This document shows positions 46,619 to 52,846 of a stretch of 54,686 nt of DNA, one piece after another; the stretch's first letter is position 1, and every line of letters begins with the position of its first letter. The notes under the pieces are model-generated. The model was not told where the DNA came from, did not search any database, and was given only the letters and a program-made list of their open reading frames with translations. Where the stretch lies: positions 1-54,686 of IMG/VR virus record IMGVR_UViG_3300020469_000060. One strand, 5' to 3'. This DNA comes from a virus. Position numbers and translations under genes: made by a program.

Positions 46619-48802
46619 TTAGTATCCGCTGCTGTAACCACCGCCACCTGAAGAACCGGAAGAACCGGAAGAAGAAGATGAGGAGGAAGAAGATGATGAA
46701 GAAGATGATGATGACGAATATGACGAAGACGAGGAAGGTGTTGGTGTTTGAGACGGCGTATTCGCCTGCTGTGTGGCAGATGTAGGCGAAATACCAGTAT
46801 TATATACACTTGTAGCAGTTGCTCTAGTACCTGCCCTTGCTCGCGCTTCTGCGAGGGGAGTTGTACCTGCTCTTCCTCCAGATCTGACTAAGTTACCAGT
46901 TGCATAACTGGAAGATGTTATGTATGTAGATGCGGAAGAGTCAACACCTGAAGAAATATCATCAACTACCATATCAAAAGTGCTGTTTCCAATATCTAAT
47001 TGCAAATATAGGTCTTGAAGACCAATTACATCATTAGATTTAGGTGCTGCTGATATTTCAATAACAGGTTGTCCATCAACTATTTTTCCTGAAGTTACAT
47101 TTACAGGATTCAATGTTACAACACCGTTAGCATAGTCAATTGTTCCTACGTTTCTTTTCACGATACTGGGATTTTGAGAAGTTAGCGTTGGAACAGTAAA
47201 AAAGAACAAATCTCCAGTTAAATTATCAAAATTTGGAACATCTCCCAGATATAAAGTCTCTTGAATTCCACTAACAGTAAAACCAGATGATTTTATGTTG
47301 TATCCTTCAAGACTCTTTATATGGAACTGATTACCAAAACCAATAGAGTATTCAGCAAAAGTGTTTAAGACAACTCTCAAATCTCTTCGTATACTGATAT
47401 TAGTTATATTAGATGTAATTGCTTGATTACTGTCATCAATAATTCTTTGAAATCTGGAATATTTAAATCTTGCACCATATCTATTTAATTCTGTCGATTC
47501 TGCATATTTTTGAACATTATTCTGTACAATTGAGGAAACCCGCTGAGAAGAAGGAGTTAAATTTGAGTTATAGTAAACTTTTGAATCAATTTCAACATAA
47601 AGATACTTAAGATCAAGAATTTCTGTAACAATTCCTGCTACAGAGTATTTTTTTAGTTTTTGTTTAATGTTTTCTTTAATTAAATTTGGTAAAAAGTCTC
47701 CAAATTTAGGTTTTATGCTAATAAAAACTTTTCCATATTGAGGAGGTACTAATTCTTCTCCTCCAAACACAGAAATAGATTCTGTTTCAGGATAAATTTT
47801 TGATGGAATTAAAGTTTCATAATCTAAAGATGTAACTGCTCTATTTTGGGTCGTAAATGATCTTGGAGCAAATTTTTTGATAGATTCTACACTTTCGATA
47901 TTTTCTCCACCAGAAGAAGAGATGCCAGTCGTTAATAATGAAACTCCATCGGTTACAGTATACTCTGTTGCATTCCTCTGATACGTAATTCGACCATTAA
48001 ATGTAAAATTACTGACTCCATTAGCACTATCACCATTAGATCTGATATAATTTACCGTTACAATGTTGCCATCATTTAATTTATACCCAAAAACACCATC
48101 TCCAAACAAAATTTCATACCGTTCATCTTCTACTTCTTGTAAAAAGTATACTTTTGCAAATCTATTAGACCCAAATAAGTTATCTTGCCTAGAATAACGT
48201 GCTGCCGCCGTTGCAGTTTCACTATCTCTAACAAAAACTGACATTAAATCAGTGTCAATACCAGAATTTGGTAAAATAAACTTTTGATTATAGTCTCTAG
48301 AATTAATAGTGAAGTTTTGAGTGATTAGTGGACCTTCATAAATTGGAATATTATTAAAAATAGCAATTCCATTTGCAACAGGAACTGTAATATCATCAAT
48401 AATCGAGAAAATAAACGAAGAATTTGCAAAAGTTCCCTGAGAAGTCGCAATTGGTCCCTTTTTGAGGGTCAAAGAAATAGGTGCAGGTGATACTGTTGAT
48501 ACATCAACGAAAAAACTAACCGTTGCTCTTGCAGATTTTCGTGATTTTGGCAAATAACCAATATTTCGTGCAATCGAAACTACATTTTCTCGTAATGTTG
48601 CACTGTCAAGGAATACTTCATTAGCAACCATATTGGCATTATATGAAGTAATGTATGTGTTATACGCTAAAACATCAAGAATGGTCGATAGGTTAGATCC
48701 CTCAAAGTCATAATCCGTAAAATTGGAATTTGACTGAAGATAATCTTTGAGTGATTGTTTAACCTGATCGAAATCTAGGTTTGAAAAGTTTGATAACGGC
48801 AT
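46619..48802 (-). CDS. 6: gp6 baseplate wedge protein with poly-serine tail
   Basis: A 727-aa wedge dimer subunit (T4 gp6 is 660 aa). The N-terminus NFSNLDFDQVKQSLKDYLQ, then GSNLSTILDVLAYNTYITSYNANMVANE, is diagnostic. Later conserved parts include YEILFGDGVFGYKLNDGN and TSLDYETLIPSKIYPE. The final 50 or so residues (DNA 46619-46770) are unusual: after TPSQTPTPSSSSSYSS comes an almost pure Ser run, then Gly/Ser and SGY. That tail has no T4 counterpart. It begins 2 bases after the gp25 stop and is followed by gene 7. Confidence 0.95.
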   Translation of the reverse strand: MPLSNFSNLDFDQVKQSLKDYLQSNSNFTDYDFEGSNLSTILDVLAYNTYITSYNANMVANEVFLDSATLRENVVSIARNIGYLPKSRKSARATVSFFVDVSTVSPAPISLTLKKGPIATSQGTFANSSFIFSIIDDITVPVANGIAIFNNIPIYEGPLITQNFTINSRDYNQKFILPNSGIDTDLMSVFVRDSETATAAARYSRQDNLFGSNRFAKVYFLQEVEDERYEILFGDGVFGYKLNDGNIVTVNYIRSNGDSANGVSNFTFNGRITYQRNATEYTVTDGVSLLTTGISSSGGENIESVESIKKFAPRSFTTQNRAVTSLDYETLIPSKIYPETESISVFGGEELVPPQYGKVFISIKPKFGDFLPNLIKENIKQKLKKYSVAGIVTEILDLKYLYVEIDSKVYYNSNLTPSSQRVSSIVQNNVQKYAESTELNRYGARFKYSRFQRIIDDSNQAITSNITNISIRRDLRVVLNTFAEYSIGFGNQFHIKSLEGYNIKSSGFTVSGIQETLYLGDVPNFDNLTGDLFFFTVPTLTSQNPSIVKRNVGTIDYANGVVTLNPVNVTSGKIVDGQPVIEISAAPKSNDVIGLQDLYLQLDIGNSTFDMVVDDISSGVDSSASTYITSSSYATGNLVRSGGRAGTTPLAEARARAGTRATATSVYNTGISPTSATQQANTPSQTPTPSSSSSYSSSSSSSSSSSSSSSSSGSSGSSGGGGYSSGY

Positions 48803-48803
48803 T

Positions 48804-49205
48804 TTACCTAGTTGGTTGCAAAATAAATTTTATCTGTTGAGCTTCTATGTTACCACCAATGATGTCATAGACAATTTCTACATCATATCCATTATTTTCA
48901 AAGTCAGGTTCAACTCTTACGTTTCTAAGATTAATTCTTTGTTCGTAAGTTTCTAATGAATATTGAATTTGGTCCTTAATTGCTGATGCAGAAATATCGT
49001 CTAACAATTCAAAAAGAGAATCTGAAATTTTTGTTCCAAAATTGGGATCAAAAAACTTCTCTCCGGGTGATGTTAGAATAATATTTCTTACTGAACGTGC
49101 AATTGCATTTTCATTTTTAAGGGCAATCAGGTCATTAGACAGGGGATTAACCTGAAATGACATACTAATATCTTTAAACCCTTTACTAACCCTTTCTAAA
49201 GGCAC
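48804..49205 (-). CDS. 25: gp25 baseplate wedge (lysozyme-like fold) protein
   Basis: A 133-aa protein (T4 gp25 is 132 aa) that starts wedge-sheath attachment. The family pattern is clear: NENAIARSVRNIILTSPGEKFFDPNFGTKI, then QIQYSLETYEQRINLRNVRVEP. The chosen start is GTG at 49205 (peptide PLERVSKGFKDISMSFQVNPL), because an in-frame stop lies upstream with no ATG between. The internal ATG at residue 14 would cut a conserved part. No Shine-Dalgarno is evident. An AATAAATA late motif lies 21 bases upstream. Confidence 0.95.
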   Translation of the reverse strand: MPLERVSKGFKDISMSFQVNPLSNDLIALKNENAIARSVRNIILTSPGEKFFDPNFGTKISDSLFELLDDISASAIKDQIQYSLETYEQRINLRNVRVEPDFENNGYDVEIVYDIIGGNIEAQQIKFILQPTR

Positions 49206-49226
49206 TCTAGTACAGCAATTATGAGT

Positions 49227-49234
49227 TATTTATT
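49227..49234 (-). promoter_or_regulatory. late promoter motif of genes 25-6-7
   Basis: AATAAATA on the minus strand, 21 bases before the GTG of gene 25. It is the only late motif I see ahead of the 16-kb 25-6-7 stretch. Confidence 0.7.
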
Positions 49235-49249
49235 AGAGATATTTTATTA

Positions 49250-49417
49250 TTATGACCAACGATCATGAACCTCTTGAAGTTTTTGCTCCATTGCACGCTT
49301 TTCTCTCACTTTTTTTAAATGTTTTTCACTTTCGACCTCTGTAATCAAGGTCATTCCATCCTGAATGAATGAATTTCCCTTATCTACAGAACCGTCGAGA
49401 TGTTGTGGATGACTCAT
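49250..49417 (-). CDS. 55-aa hypothetical upstream of gene 25
   Basis: A short charged protein: ATG at 49417, MSHPQHLDGSVDKGNSFI..., then a Lys/Arg/Glu helix (SEKHLKKVREKRAMEQKLQEV) and ending HDRWS with TAA at 49250-49252. It has its own late motif 15 bases upstream and fills the gap between the 236-aa gene and gene 25, which supports it. The amphipathic helix may bind DNA or form a coiled coil. No function is assigned. Confidence 0.7.
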   Translation of the reverse strand: MSHPQHLDGSVDKGNSFIQDGMTLITEVESEKHLKKVREKRAMEQKLQEVHDRWS

Positions 49418-49432
49418 AATACGTTTTTTACT

Positions 49433-49440
49433 TATTTATT
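49433..49440 (-). promoter_or_regulatory. late promoter motif at the start of the virion region
   Basis: AATAAATA on the minus strand, 15 bases before the ATG at 49417. The motif contains the TAA stop codon (49436-49438) of the upstream 236-aa gene. Confidence 0.65.
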
Positions 49441-50146
49441 CTTGATTTGATGAGATATCTTTAAATTTTATACTAAAACCATCGGCATTAACCGCAGTTT
49501 CCCGTTCTTTTGCTGTTTTCCAGAAATATTCGTCCTCACGTCCCATACCAAGTCTGTCATTTCCATTCTCAACTTGATAATATTGAGTTGATACCTTGAA
49601 ATCTGGCATCTTGGGGTCAACAGGAGTTAGGCTGTTGTCGAAAATACGTAATCTATTGTTTGGATATAGTGCATATTGACCATTTTCAAGTTCAATTAGA
49701 TTATGTGATTTGTGTTCTGCAGGATTTTCACTAGTTGCATAGTCAACATAGTCAGGATCATGATGATAATTGTCAATAGTGCAAATATATGTCCCTTTTA
49801 CATTACCATGGTCGCGAGTATAACACTCAAAGTCCATACTTCCAATAAATTTCTTATCCACCGATACAACCCCGTAGTCCATACAATTCCAGAATTGTAG
49901 GTTAGGTAGACTCATATCAGGATTAGGCGTCTCAGGGTCGCTTACAAACGCGCTGATGGGCAACTTATCGTACATTGCCGCATACTCTGGTAGATAAGTC
50001 TCAAAATAAAATGCACGACCAGGTATTGACTTAACTGATACCCATACACCCTTTACAAATTCACCCCATCCACTCTGATGGTCAGTAAGATATTCTTTAC
50101 GTACCCATACTTCTATAGATGGAAGATTAGCAATTAAACACGCCAT
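49436..50146 (-). CDS. conserved hypothetical (236 aa) between early block and virion genes
   Basis: A soluble protein beginning MACLIANLPSIEVWVRKEYL. The ATG at 50146 is preferred over an upstream TTG at 50155. It is rich in aromatic residues, with segments WNCMDYGVVSVDKKFIGSMDFECYTRDHG and NGQYALYPNNRLRIFDNSL that look like a beta fold with a capped loop; it has no membrane helices and no known catalytic motif. It stands alone between an intrinsic terminator (50179-50204) and the first late motif. I find no convincing promoter in the 32-base gap, so expression may rely on read-through. Function unknown. Confidence 0.75.
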   Translation of the reverse strand: MACLIANLPSIEVWVRKEYLTDHQSGWGEFVKGVWVSVKSIPGRAFYFETYLPEYAAMYDKLPISAFVSDPETPNPDMSLPNLQFWNCMDYGVVSVDKKFIGSMDFECYTRDHGNVKGTYICTIDNYHHDPDYVDYATSENPAEHKSHNLIELENGQYALYPNNRLRIFDNSLTPVDPKMPDFKVSTQYYQVENGNDRLGMGREDEYFWKTAKERETAVNADGFSIKFKDISSNQE

Positions 50147-50178
50147 AATTATCAAGTTATATTTCTTTATCTAGGCAC

Positions 50179-50204
50179 AAAAAAAGGGACTCGTAGGTCC
50201 CCTT
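50179..50204 (-). terminator. intrinsic terminator closing the right-hand block
   Basis: On the minus strand an 8-bp stem (one G-U pair; arms 50183-50190 and 50197-50204) with a 6-base loop, followed by seven Ts (50179-50185). It lies 6 bases after the 45-aa gene and separates the accessory block from the virion genes. Confidence 0.9.
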
Positions 50205-50209
50205 CTATA

Positions 50210-50347
50210 TTATCGCTTGCCTTGTCCACGATAACGCTTCTTAGCACCATTACGACTCGTAGCACTTATCAGAGTGTTCTGAGAATTACCTTGACGAGTC
50301 TTTTTCGGTTTACCTGGAATGTAATTTCCATCTTTTAGCATTGCCAT
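50210..50347 (-). CDS. 45-aa basic peptide
   Basis: ATG at 50347, beginning MAMLKDGNYIPGKPKKTRQG and ending GAKKRYRGQGKR. It is very basic (Lys/Arg-rich ends) with no hydrophobic stretch, so it is a likely nucleic-acid or ribosome-binding peptide; this is inferred from charge only. AAAGGAG lies 9 bases before the start, which is strong support, and a terminator follows the stop. It is the last gene of the unit that starts with the glycosyltransferase-like gene. Confidence 0.75.
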   Translation of the reverse strand: MAMLKDGNYIPGKPKKTRQGNSQNTLISATSRNGAKKRYRGQGKR

Positions 50348-50349
50348 AA

Positions 50350-50445
50350 TTAAAATCTCCTTTGACTAGCATTTTTATTTCCCATAACCATCATACCCGA
50401 GACGAGCAGGACGGTCAAGAGTATTACATACAGAAAACTCAACAT
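50350..50445 (-). CDS. 31-aa single-pass membrane peptide
   Basis: ATG at 50445, beginning MLSFLYVILLTVLLVSGMMV and ending NKNASQRRF. One hydrophobic helix covers residues 3-21 and is followed by a positively charged tail, which predicts an N-out/C-in or signal-anchor peptide. GAGGG precedes the start. The gene begins 15 bases after the glycosyltransferase-like stop and ends 2 bases before the next ATG, a packing typical of real phage micro-genes. A role at the host membrane is likely; nothing more specific can be said. Confidence 0.6.
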   Translation of the reverse strand: MLSFLYVILLTVLLVSGMMVMGNKNASQRRF

Positions 50446-50460
50446 AAAACCCTCACGGGA

Positions 50461-51231
50461 TCAAATAATACGAGTCTTCTCATGACCTACACGAATACGA
50501 GGATCGCACCAGATCTCAAACCCTTTCTCCTTCGCATCTAAACAGAAACTTACATCCTCTCCACACATATCTTGCACACTCCCAGATTCAAATACTTGCA
50601 TCTTTGGTGCAAACCATGGATACTCTAAGTTCTCAAAGACTCCATTCTTAATGAGCACCCACCCAAAACCTGTGTAGTCTACAGTGAATGGCTTACGCCG
50701 CTTACTGATTGAATCCACTGTTTCGTGGTTCATTACTCCACCATTCTGACGGAAGTCTTCCTCCTCTAACCAATGTGCAACACTCGTAGTCTGACCATCC
50801 TCAGTGGCATACCATCCACCGACAATCTCTTTCTCAGTTCCGTCCTCTGCAATTGACATATCACATAGTTGCCAGAACTGATTACTATTAAACACAATAT
50901 CACTATCAATCCATAACTGATAGTCATACTTTAACTTACCATCCCATGGAACCTGATTCGGTCCACGTAATACATTCGCACCTAAACACTTACAACGTGC
51001 AAAGTTAACCATAGAAGAGTAATCTTGACTGATCTGAATACTCATTCCGTTCTGTACCATATCAAAGCACAGTTGCACGAAATTCTTTAAGAAGATATAA
51101 GAACACCCACGACCAGGAAGACAAAATACTACAGTCTTCCCACGCATTCTTTCCTTGATCGCATCGATATCCCAATCTGCTTTCTTCTCAACAGTTGGTG
51201 GTTTTGCTTTTACAGTGAATCCTTTTGCCAT
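50461..51231 (-). CDS. glycosyltransferase-like protein (GT-A type)
   Basis: A 256-aa protein. After a basic N-terminus comes KTVVFCLPGRGCSYIFLKNF (first strand and turn), then YQLWIDSDIVFN at about 105-116 with the DSD metal/nucleotide motif of GT-A enzymes, then GEDVSFCLDAKEKGFEIWCDP near 230-250, like the acceptor-side [GE]ED motif of family-2 transferases. Similar proteins are frequent in T4-like cyanophages. The likely job is sugar transfer to phage DNA, virion or host surface; the substrate is unknown. It is driven by a consensus host-type promoter and has no late motif. Possibly early. Confidence 0.75.
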   Translation of the reverse strand: MAKGFTVKAKPPTVEKKADWDIDAIKERMRGKTVVFCLPGRGCSYIFLKNFVQLCFDMVQNGMSIQISQDYSSMVNFARCKCLGANVLRGPNQVPWDGKLKYDYQLWIDSDIVFNSNQFWQLCDMSIAEDGTEKEIVGGWYATEDGQTTSVAHWLEEEDFRQNGGVMNHETVDSISKRRKPFTVDYTGFGWVLIKNGVFENLEYPWFAPKMQVFESGSVQDMCGEDVSFCLDAKEKGFEIWCDPRIRVGHEKTRII

Positions 51232-51254
51232 AAATCGAAATTACTTTCAGTTCA

Positions 51255-51283
51255 ATTCTAGTCTATTATGTAGTCTTTGTCAA
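51255..51283 (-). promoter_or_regulatory. sigma-70 promoter of the glycosyltransferase-like unit
   Basis: TTGACA (51278-51283), 17-bp spacer, TAGAAT (51255-51260) on the minus strand. The -35 overlaps the stop codon of the preceding small gene. The expected start is near 51248, 17 bases before the ATG. Confidence 0.8.
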
Positions 51284-51444
51284 TCAACCACTTTACACCT
51301 ATACGTTAAATCACTCTCTGTATACTCTGTCTTCATAAGTCCTACCATACCAGTTAGTTGTGCCCAAGTAACCTGAAACATTTCTTCTGGTAGATTGGCA
51401 TACACACACTCATCCTTAATGTAAATACTGTAAACCGTTTTCAA
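51280..51444 (-). CDS. 54-aa hypothetical with TTG start
   Basis: The preferred start is TTG at 51444, giving (M)KTVYSIYIKDECVYANLPEEMF and ending DLTYRCKVVD. A perfect GGAGG lies 7 bases upstream of this TTG. The GTG at 51468 is the longer alternative and would put the GGAGG inside the coding part. It is a small mixed alpha/beta protein similar in flavour to short cyanophage proteins (KTVYSIYIKDE..VY.NL). No domain recognised. Confidence 0.72.
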   Translation of the reverse strand: MKTVYSIYIKDECVYANLPEEMFQVTWAQLTGMVGLMKTEYTESDLTYRCKVVD

Positions 51445-51471
51445 AAATATACCTCCGAGGGTTTTCACTAT

Positions 51472-51654
51472 CTATAACAGCGCAACTACTATCATACCCA
51501 CTAATATAAACAGTAGATACTTCCCCACACCACTCCATAATAACATAAACACATTATAAAAAACCCGCGCAGTCACATACGTGAAAACTACACGGGGCAC
51601 ATTCCAATACGACCTTTCAGGGCGTTTTTCAAACCGCAAATTTTTTTCTCTCAC
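51472..51654 (-). CDS. 60-aa basic/membrane protein
   Basis: It starts at GTG 51654 with GAGG 5 bases upstream. The N-terminal half is basic (MREKNLRFEKRPERSYWNVPR). The C-terminal half is hydrophobic, with the last 17 residues (KYLLFILVGMIVVALL) a clear transmembrane helix and a weaker one near 24-40. It would lie in the host inner or thylakoid membrane with the basic part inside. Function unknown. Confidence 0.6.
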   Translation of the reverse strand: MREKNLRFEKRPERSYWNVPRVVFTYVTARVFYNVFMLLWSGVGKYLLFILVGMIVVALL

Positions 51655-51805
51655 ATCGACCTCACAGGCACTTTTTACATATCAAAAAAATTTTTAAGTC
51701 AACTTGATATCACTCTCGCGTTTTGTCACATCTGTAGGTTAGGGTAGTTACGCTTTTTTATATACGCCCCCCGCGCCCCATAAAACGCTGTTATTTCACA
51801 CTGTC

Positions 51806-51834
51806 ATCCTAACACATACGGGGGAGACTGTCAA
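51806..51834 (-). promoter_or_regulatory. sigma-70-like promoter with -35 inside an inverted repeat
   Basis: TTGACA (51829-51834), 17-bp spacer, TAGGAT (51806-51811) on the minus strand. It would transcribe the 60-aa and 54-aa genes with a leader of about 145 bases. Confidence 0.5.
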
Positions 51835-51844
51835 GAACTCCCCC
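51820..51844 (-). repeat. perfect 7-bp GC inverted repeat after the 87-aa gene
   Basis: GGGGGAG (51820-51826) and CTCCCCC (51838-51844) flank an 11-base loop. There is no T-tract, so it is a poor intrinsic terminator. It could be an RNA 3' hairpin or an operator around the TTGACA it contains. Confidence 0.6.
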
Positions 51845-51851
51845 ACTAATA

Positions 51852-52115
51852 TCAGACCCCAAAGTAACAATCTCTGTTGATTTCTGTGATGTTAACTTTG
51901 GGGTCATTCCACTTAACACCATCAGGGGTCTCAAATGTGTCCTCCGTGATACATCCCTGCAGCGCATCTACGAAGGTTTCATAATCACCTGCAACACGCG
52001 CAAGATCATACAGAGCCTCATCATTACCAATCCAGAGAGCAACATTCCAGGTCTCGTAATTTGTCCAACCGTTGTAACGTGTGTCGGTGAGATTTGTCTG
52101 AAAGGTGGCGGTCAT
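51852..52115 (-). CDS. 87-aa conserved hypothetical (NGWTNYETWNVALWIGND motif)
   Basis: A small acidic protein whose N-terminal third contains YNGWTNYETWNVALWIGNDE, a motif I recall from many short cyanobacterial and phage proteins of unknown function. The middle is helical and the end (PKVNITEINRDCYFGV) beta. It lies directly downstream of repeat copy A. Its leader (GCACACACGCAACCCAC before the ATG) has almost no G and no Shine-Dalgarno. A GC hairpin follows. Confidence 0.8.
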   Translation of the reverse strand: MTATFQTNLTDTRYNGWTNYETWNVALWIGNDEALYDLARVAGDYETFVDALQGCITEDTFETPDGVKWNDPKVNITEINRDCYFGV

Positions 52116-52132
52116 GTGGGTTGCGTGTGTGC

Positions 52133-52166
52133 CTACACTACTGAGACACTTTAGAGGCTTCAGTTA
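52133..52166 (-). repeat. intergenic repeat, copy A
   Basis: It contains the invariant 20-mer AACTGAAGCCTCTAAAGTGT (minus strand), then CTCAGTAGTGTAG. It starts 7 bases after the stop of the 58-aa gene and ends 17 bases before the ATG of the 87-aa gene. Confidence 0.9.
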
Positions 52167-52173
52167 ATAAACC

Positions 52174-52350
52174 TCACCAGGTATCGGGTGTACTTAGCGA
52201 CTCAATATATGCCTCGCAATGTTCTGACCCTTCCAAACCGAAGAGTTTATCCCAGTCAATATCGTGCGGATTAAAATCACCCAGAGCATCAATCTCTAAG
52301 GTGATGCGATACTTACTCTTCGTTGCCTGCTGATAGATTGTGGGAGACAT
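52174..52350 (-). CDS. 58-aa acidic hypothetical
   Basis: ATG at 52350, beginning MSPTIYQQATKSKYRITLEI and ending CEAYIESLSTPDTW (TGA at 52174-52176). The N-terminal half resembles an amphipathic strand pair, and the second half is acidic. It sits behind a near-consensus host promoter, and repeat copy A follows its stop. No domain recognised; it belongs to the general class of short cyanophage early proteins. Confidence 0.68.
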   Translation of the reverse strand: MSPTIYQQATKSKYRITLEIDALGDFNPHDIDWDKLFGLEGSEHCEAYIESLSTPDTW

Positions 52351-52375
52351 TGGAGAACCTCTGTGATACCTTGTT

Positions 52376-52404
52376 ATTATACTTGGAGATTGGAAATATG
52401 TCTA
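52376..52404 (-). promoter_or_regulatory. sigma-70 promoter of the 58-aa gene
   Basis: TAGACA (52399-52404), 17-bp spacer, perfect TATAAT (52376-52381) on the minus strand; start expected near 52369. Confidence 0.75.
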
Positions 52405-52442
52405 GCGACCTAAGTCCTATTTAGAAACTGTCACGGCGGTTC

Positions 52443-52471
52443 TTGACTTTTGGGCGGAGTGATGATAGACT
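52443..52471 (+). promoter_or_regulatory. possible rightward sigma-70-like promoter
   Basis: TTGACT (52443-52448), 17-bp spacer, TAGACT (52466-52471). It is one of very few plus-strand signals in the window and reads into inverted repeats with no coding region. Confidence 0.35.
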
Positions 52472-52483
52472 GCGGGCCAAGAT

Positions 52484-52521
52484 GACTATAAATTCACACA
52501 TTAAAAGAGACCTTTATAGTC
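52484..52521. repeat. 9-bp inverted repeat
   Basis: GACTATAAA (52484-52492) and TTTATAGTC (52513-52521) are perfectly complementary across 20 bases. A second short hairpin (AAGACC ... GGTCTT) follows at about 52530-52550. Confidence 0.6.
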
Positions 52522-52546
52522 AATAAGATAAGACCTTTATGAGGGT

Positions 52547-52570
52547 CTTTAGAGGGTCTTCAGAGTTACT
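52547..52570 (-). repeat. degenerate copy of the intergenic repeat
   Basis: The plus-strand text CTTTAGAGGGTCTTCAGAG then TTACT matches the repeat core CTTTAGAGGCTTCAGTTACT with two short insertions. It may be a decayed fifth copy or a chance match. Confidence 0.4.
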
Positions 52571-52602
52571 TAGGAGATGCTTCTGAGTATACTTAAAGAG
52601 GT

Positions 52603-52648
52603 GTTTTCCACAGTAATCAACACAATTGTGGAAAACATTGTGGAAAAC
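52603..52648. promoter_or_regulatory. cluster of three DnaA-box-like sites
   Basis: TTTTCCACA at 52604-52612 (plus) and its complement TGTGGAAAA at 52627-52635 and 52639-52647. This 9-mer is the form described for cyanobacterial oriC. The outer pair forms a perfect 10-bp inverted repeat, and box centres are spaced 23 and 12 bp, near whole helical turns. I noticed no other exact copy in the window. Confidence 0.6.
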
Positions 52649-52806
52649 GATAAACAACGCAAATATATTTAAAATAACATTTTTAATAGAAAAACACCTT
52701 GATTTTGTATATATTCGATGAAAAAAGGTGTGATTTGGGATATATCGGTGGTCTTACACATATCAGGGAGGACACCACAACCAATCCCCTCAGATGCCAT
52801 CTTCTT

Positions 52807-52836
52807 AGTATAACATAGGCAACATACTTACGTCAA
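52807..52836 (-). promoter_or_regulatory. sigma-70 promoter firing into the AT-rich tract
   Basis: TTGACG (52831-52836), 18-bp spacer, TATACT (52807-52812) on the minus strand. The expected start is near 52800. No gene lies within 450 bases downstream, apart from an unconvincing 43-codon frame. Confidence 0.6.
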
Positions 52837-52846
52837 TCATACTGTA

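Larger units (their letters stand above)
52351..52846. other. 496-base non-coding stretch; candidate replication origin
   Basis: No convincing gene lies here. It holds, from right to left: a leftward sigma-70-like promoter (52807-52836); an AT-rich tract (52655-52735); three DnaA-box-like 9-mers (52604-52647); a degenerate copy of the intergenic repeat (52547-52570); nested inverted repeats (52484-52555); a rightward promoter-like pair (52443-52471); and the leftward promoter of the 58-aa gene (52376-52404). A promoter firing into a DNA-unwinding tract is the layout of T4 R-loop origins, and the DnaA boxes point to host initiator binding. The origin call is inference. Confidence 0.45.

Noticed and set aside
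46561-46785. Plus-strand frame rich in Lys/Arg/Met opposite the gp6 tail
   Set aside because: It is the antisense shadow of the poly-serine codons; no start signal and on the strand with no other genes.
51679-51710. ATATCAA/TTGATAT inverted repeat with a TTGACT that could be a -35 for the 60-aa gene
   Set aside because: No acceptable -10 at 16-18 bp; the best match is at 15 bp (TATGTA). Not listed as a promoter.
52669-52800. A 43-codon minus-strand frame (MASEGIGCGVLPDMCKTTD...) starting where the 52807-52836 promoter would start
   Set aside because: It has no ribosome site, would need leaderless translation, runs through the AT-rich tract and has an unprotein-like composition. I treat it as chance.
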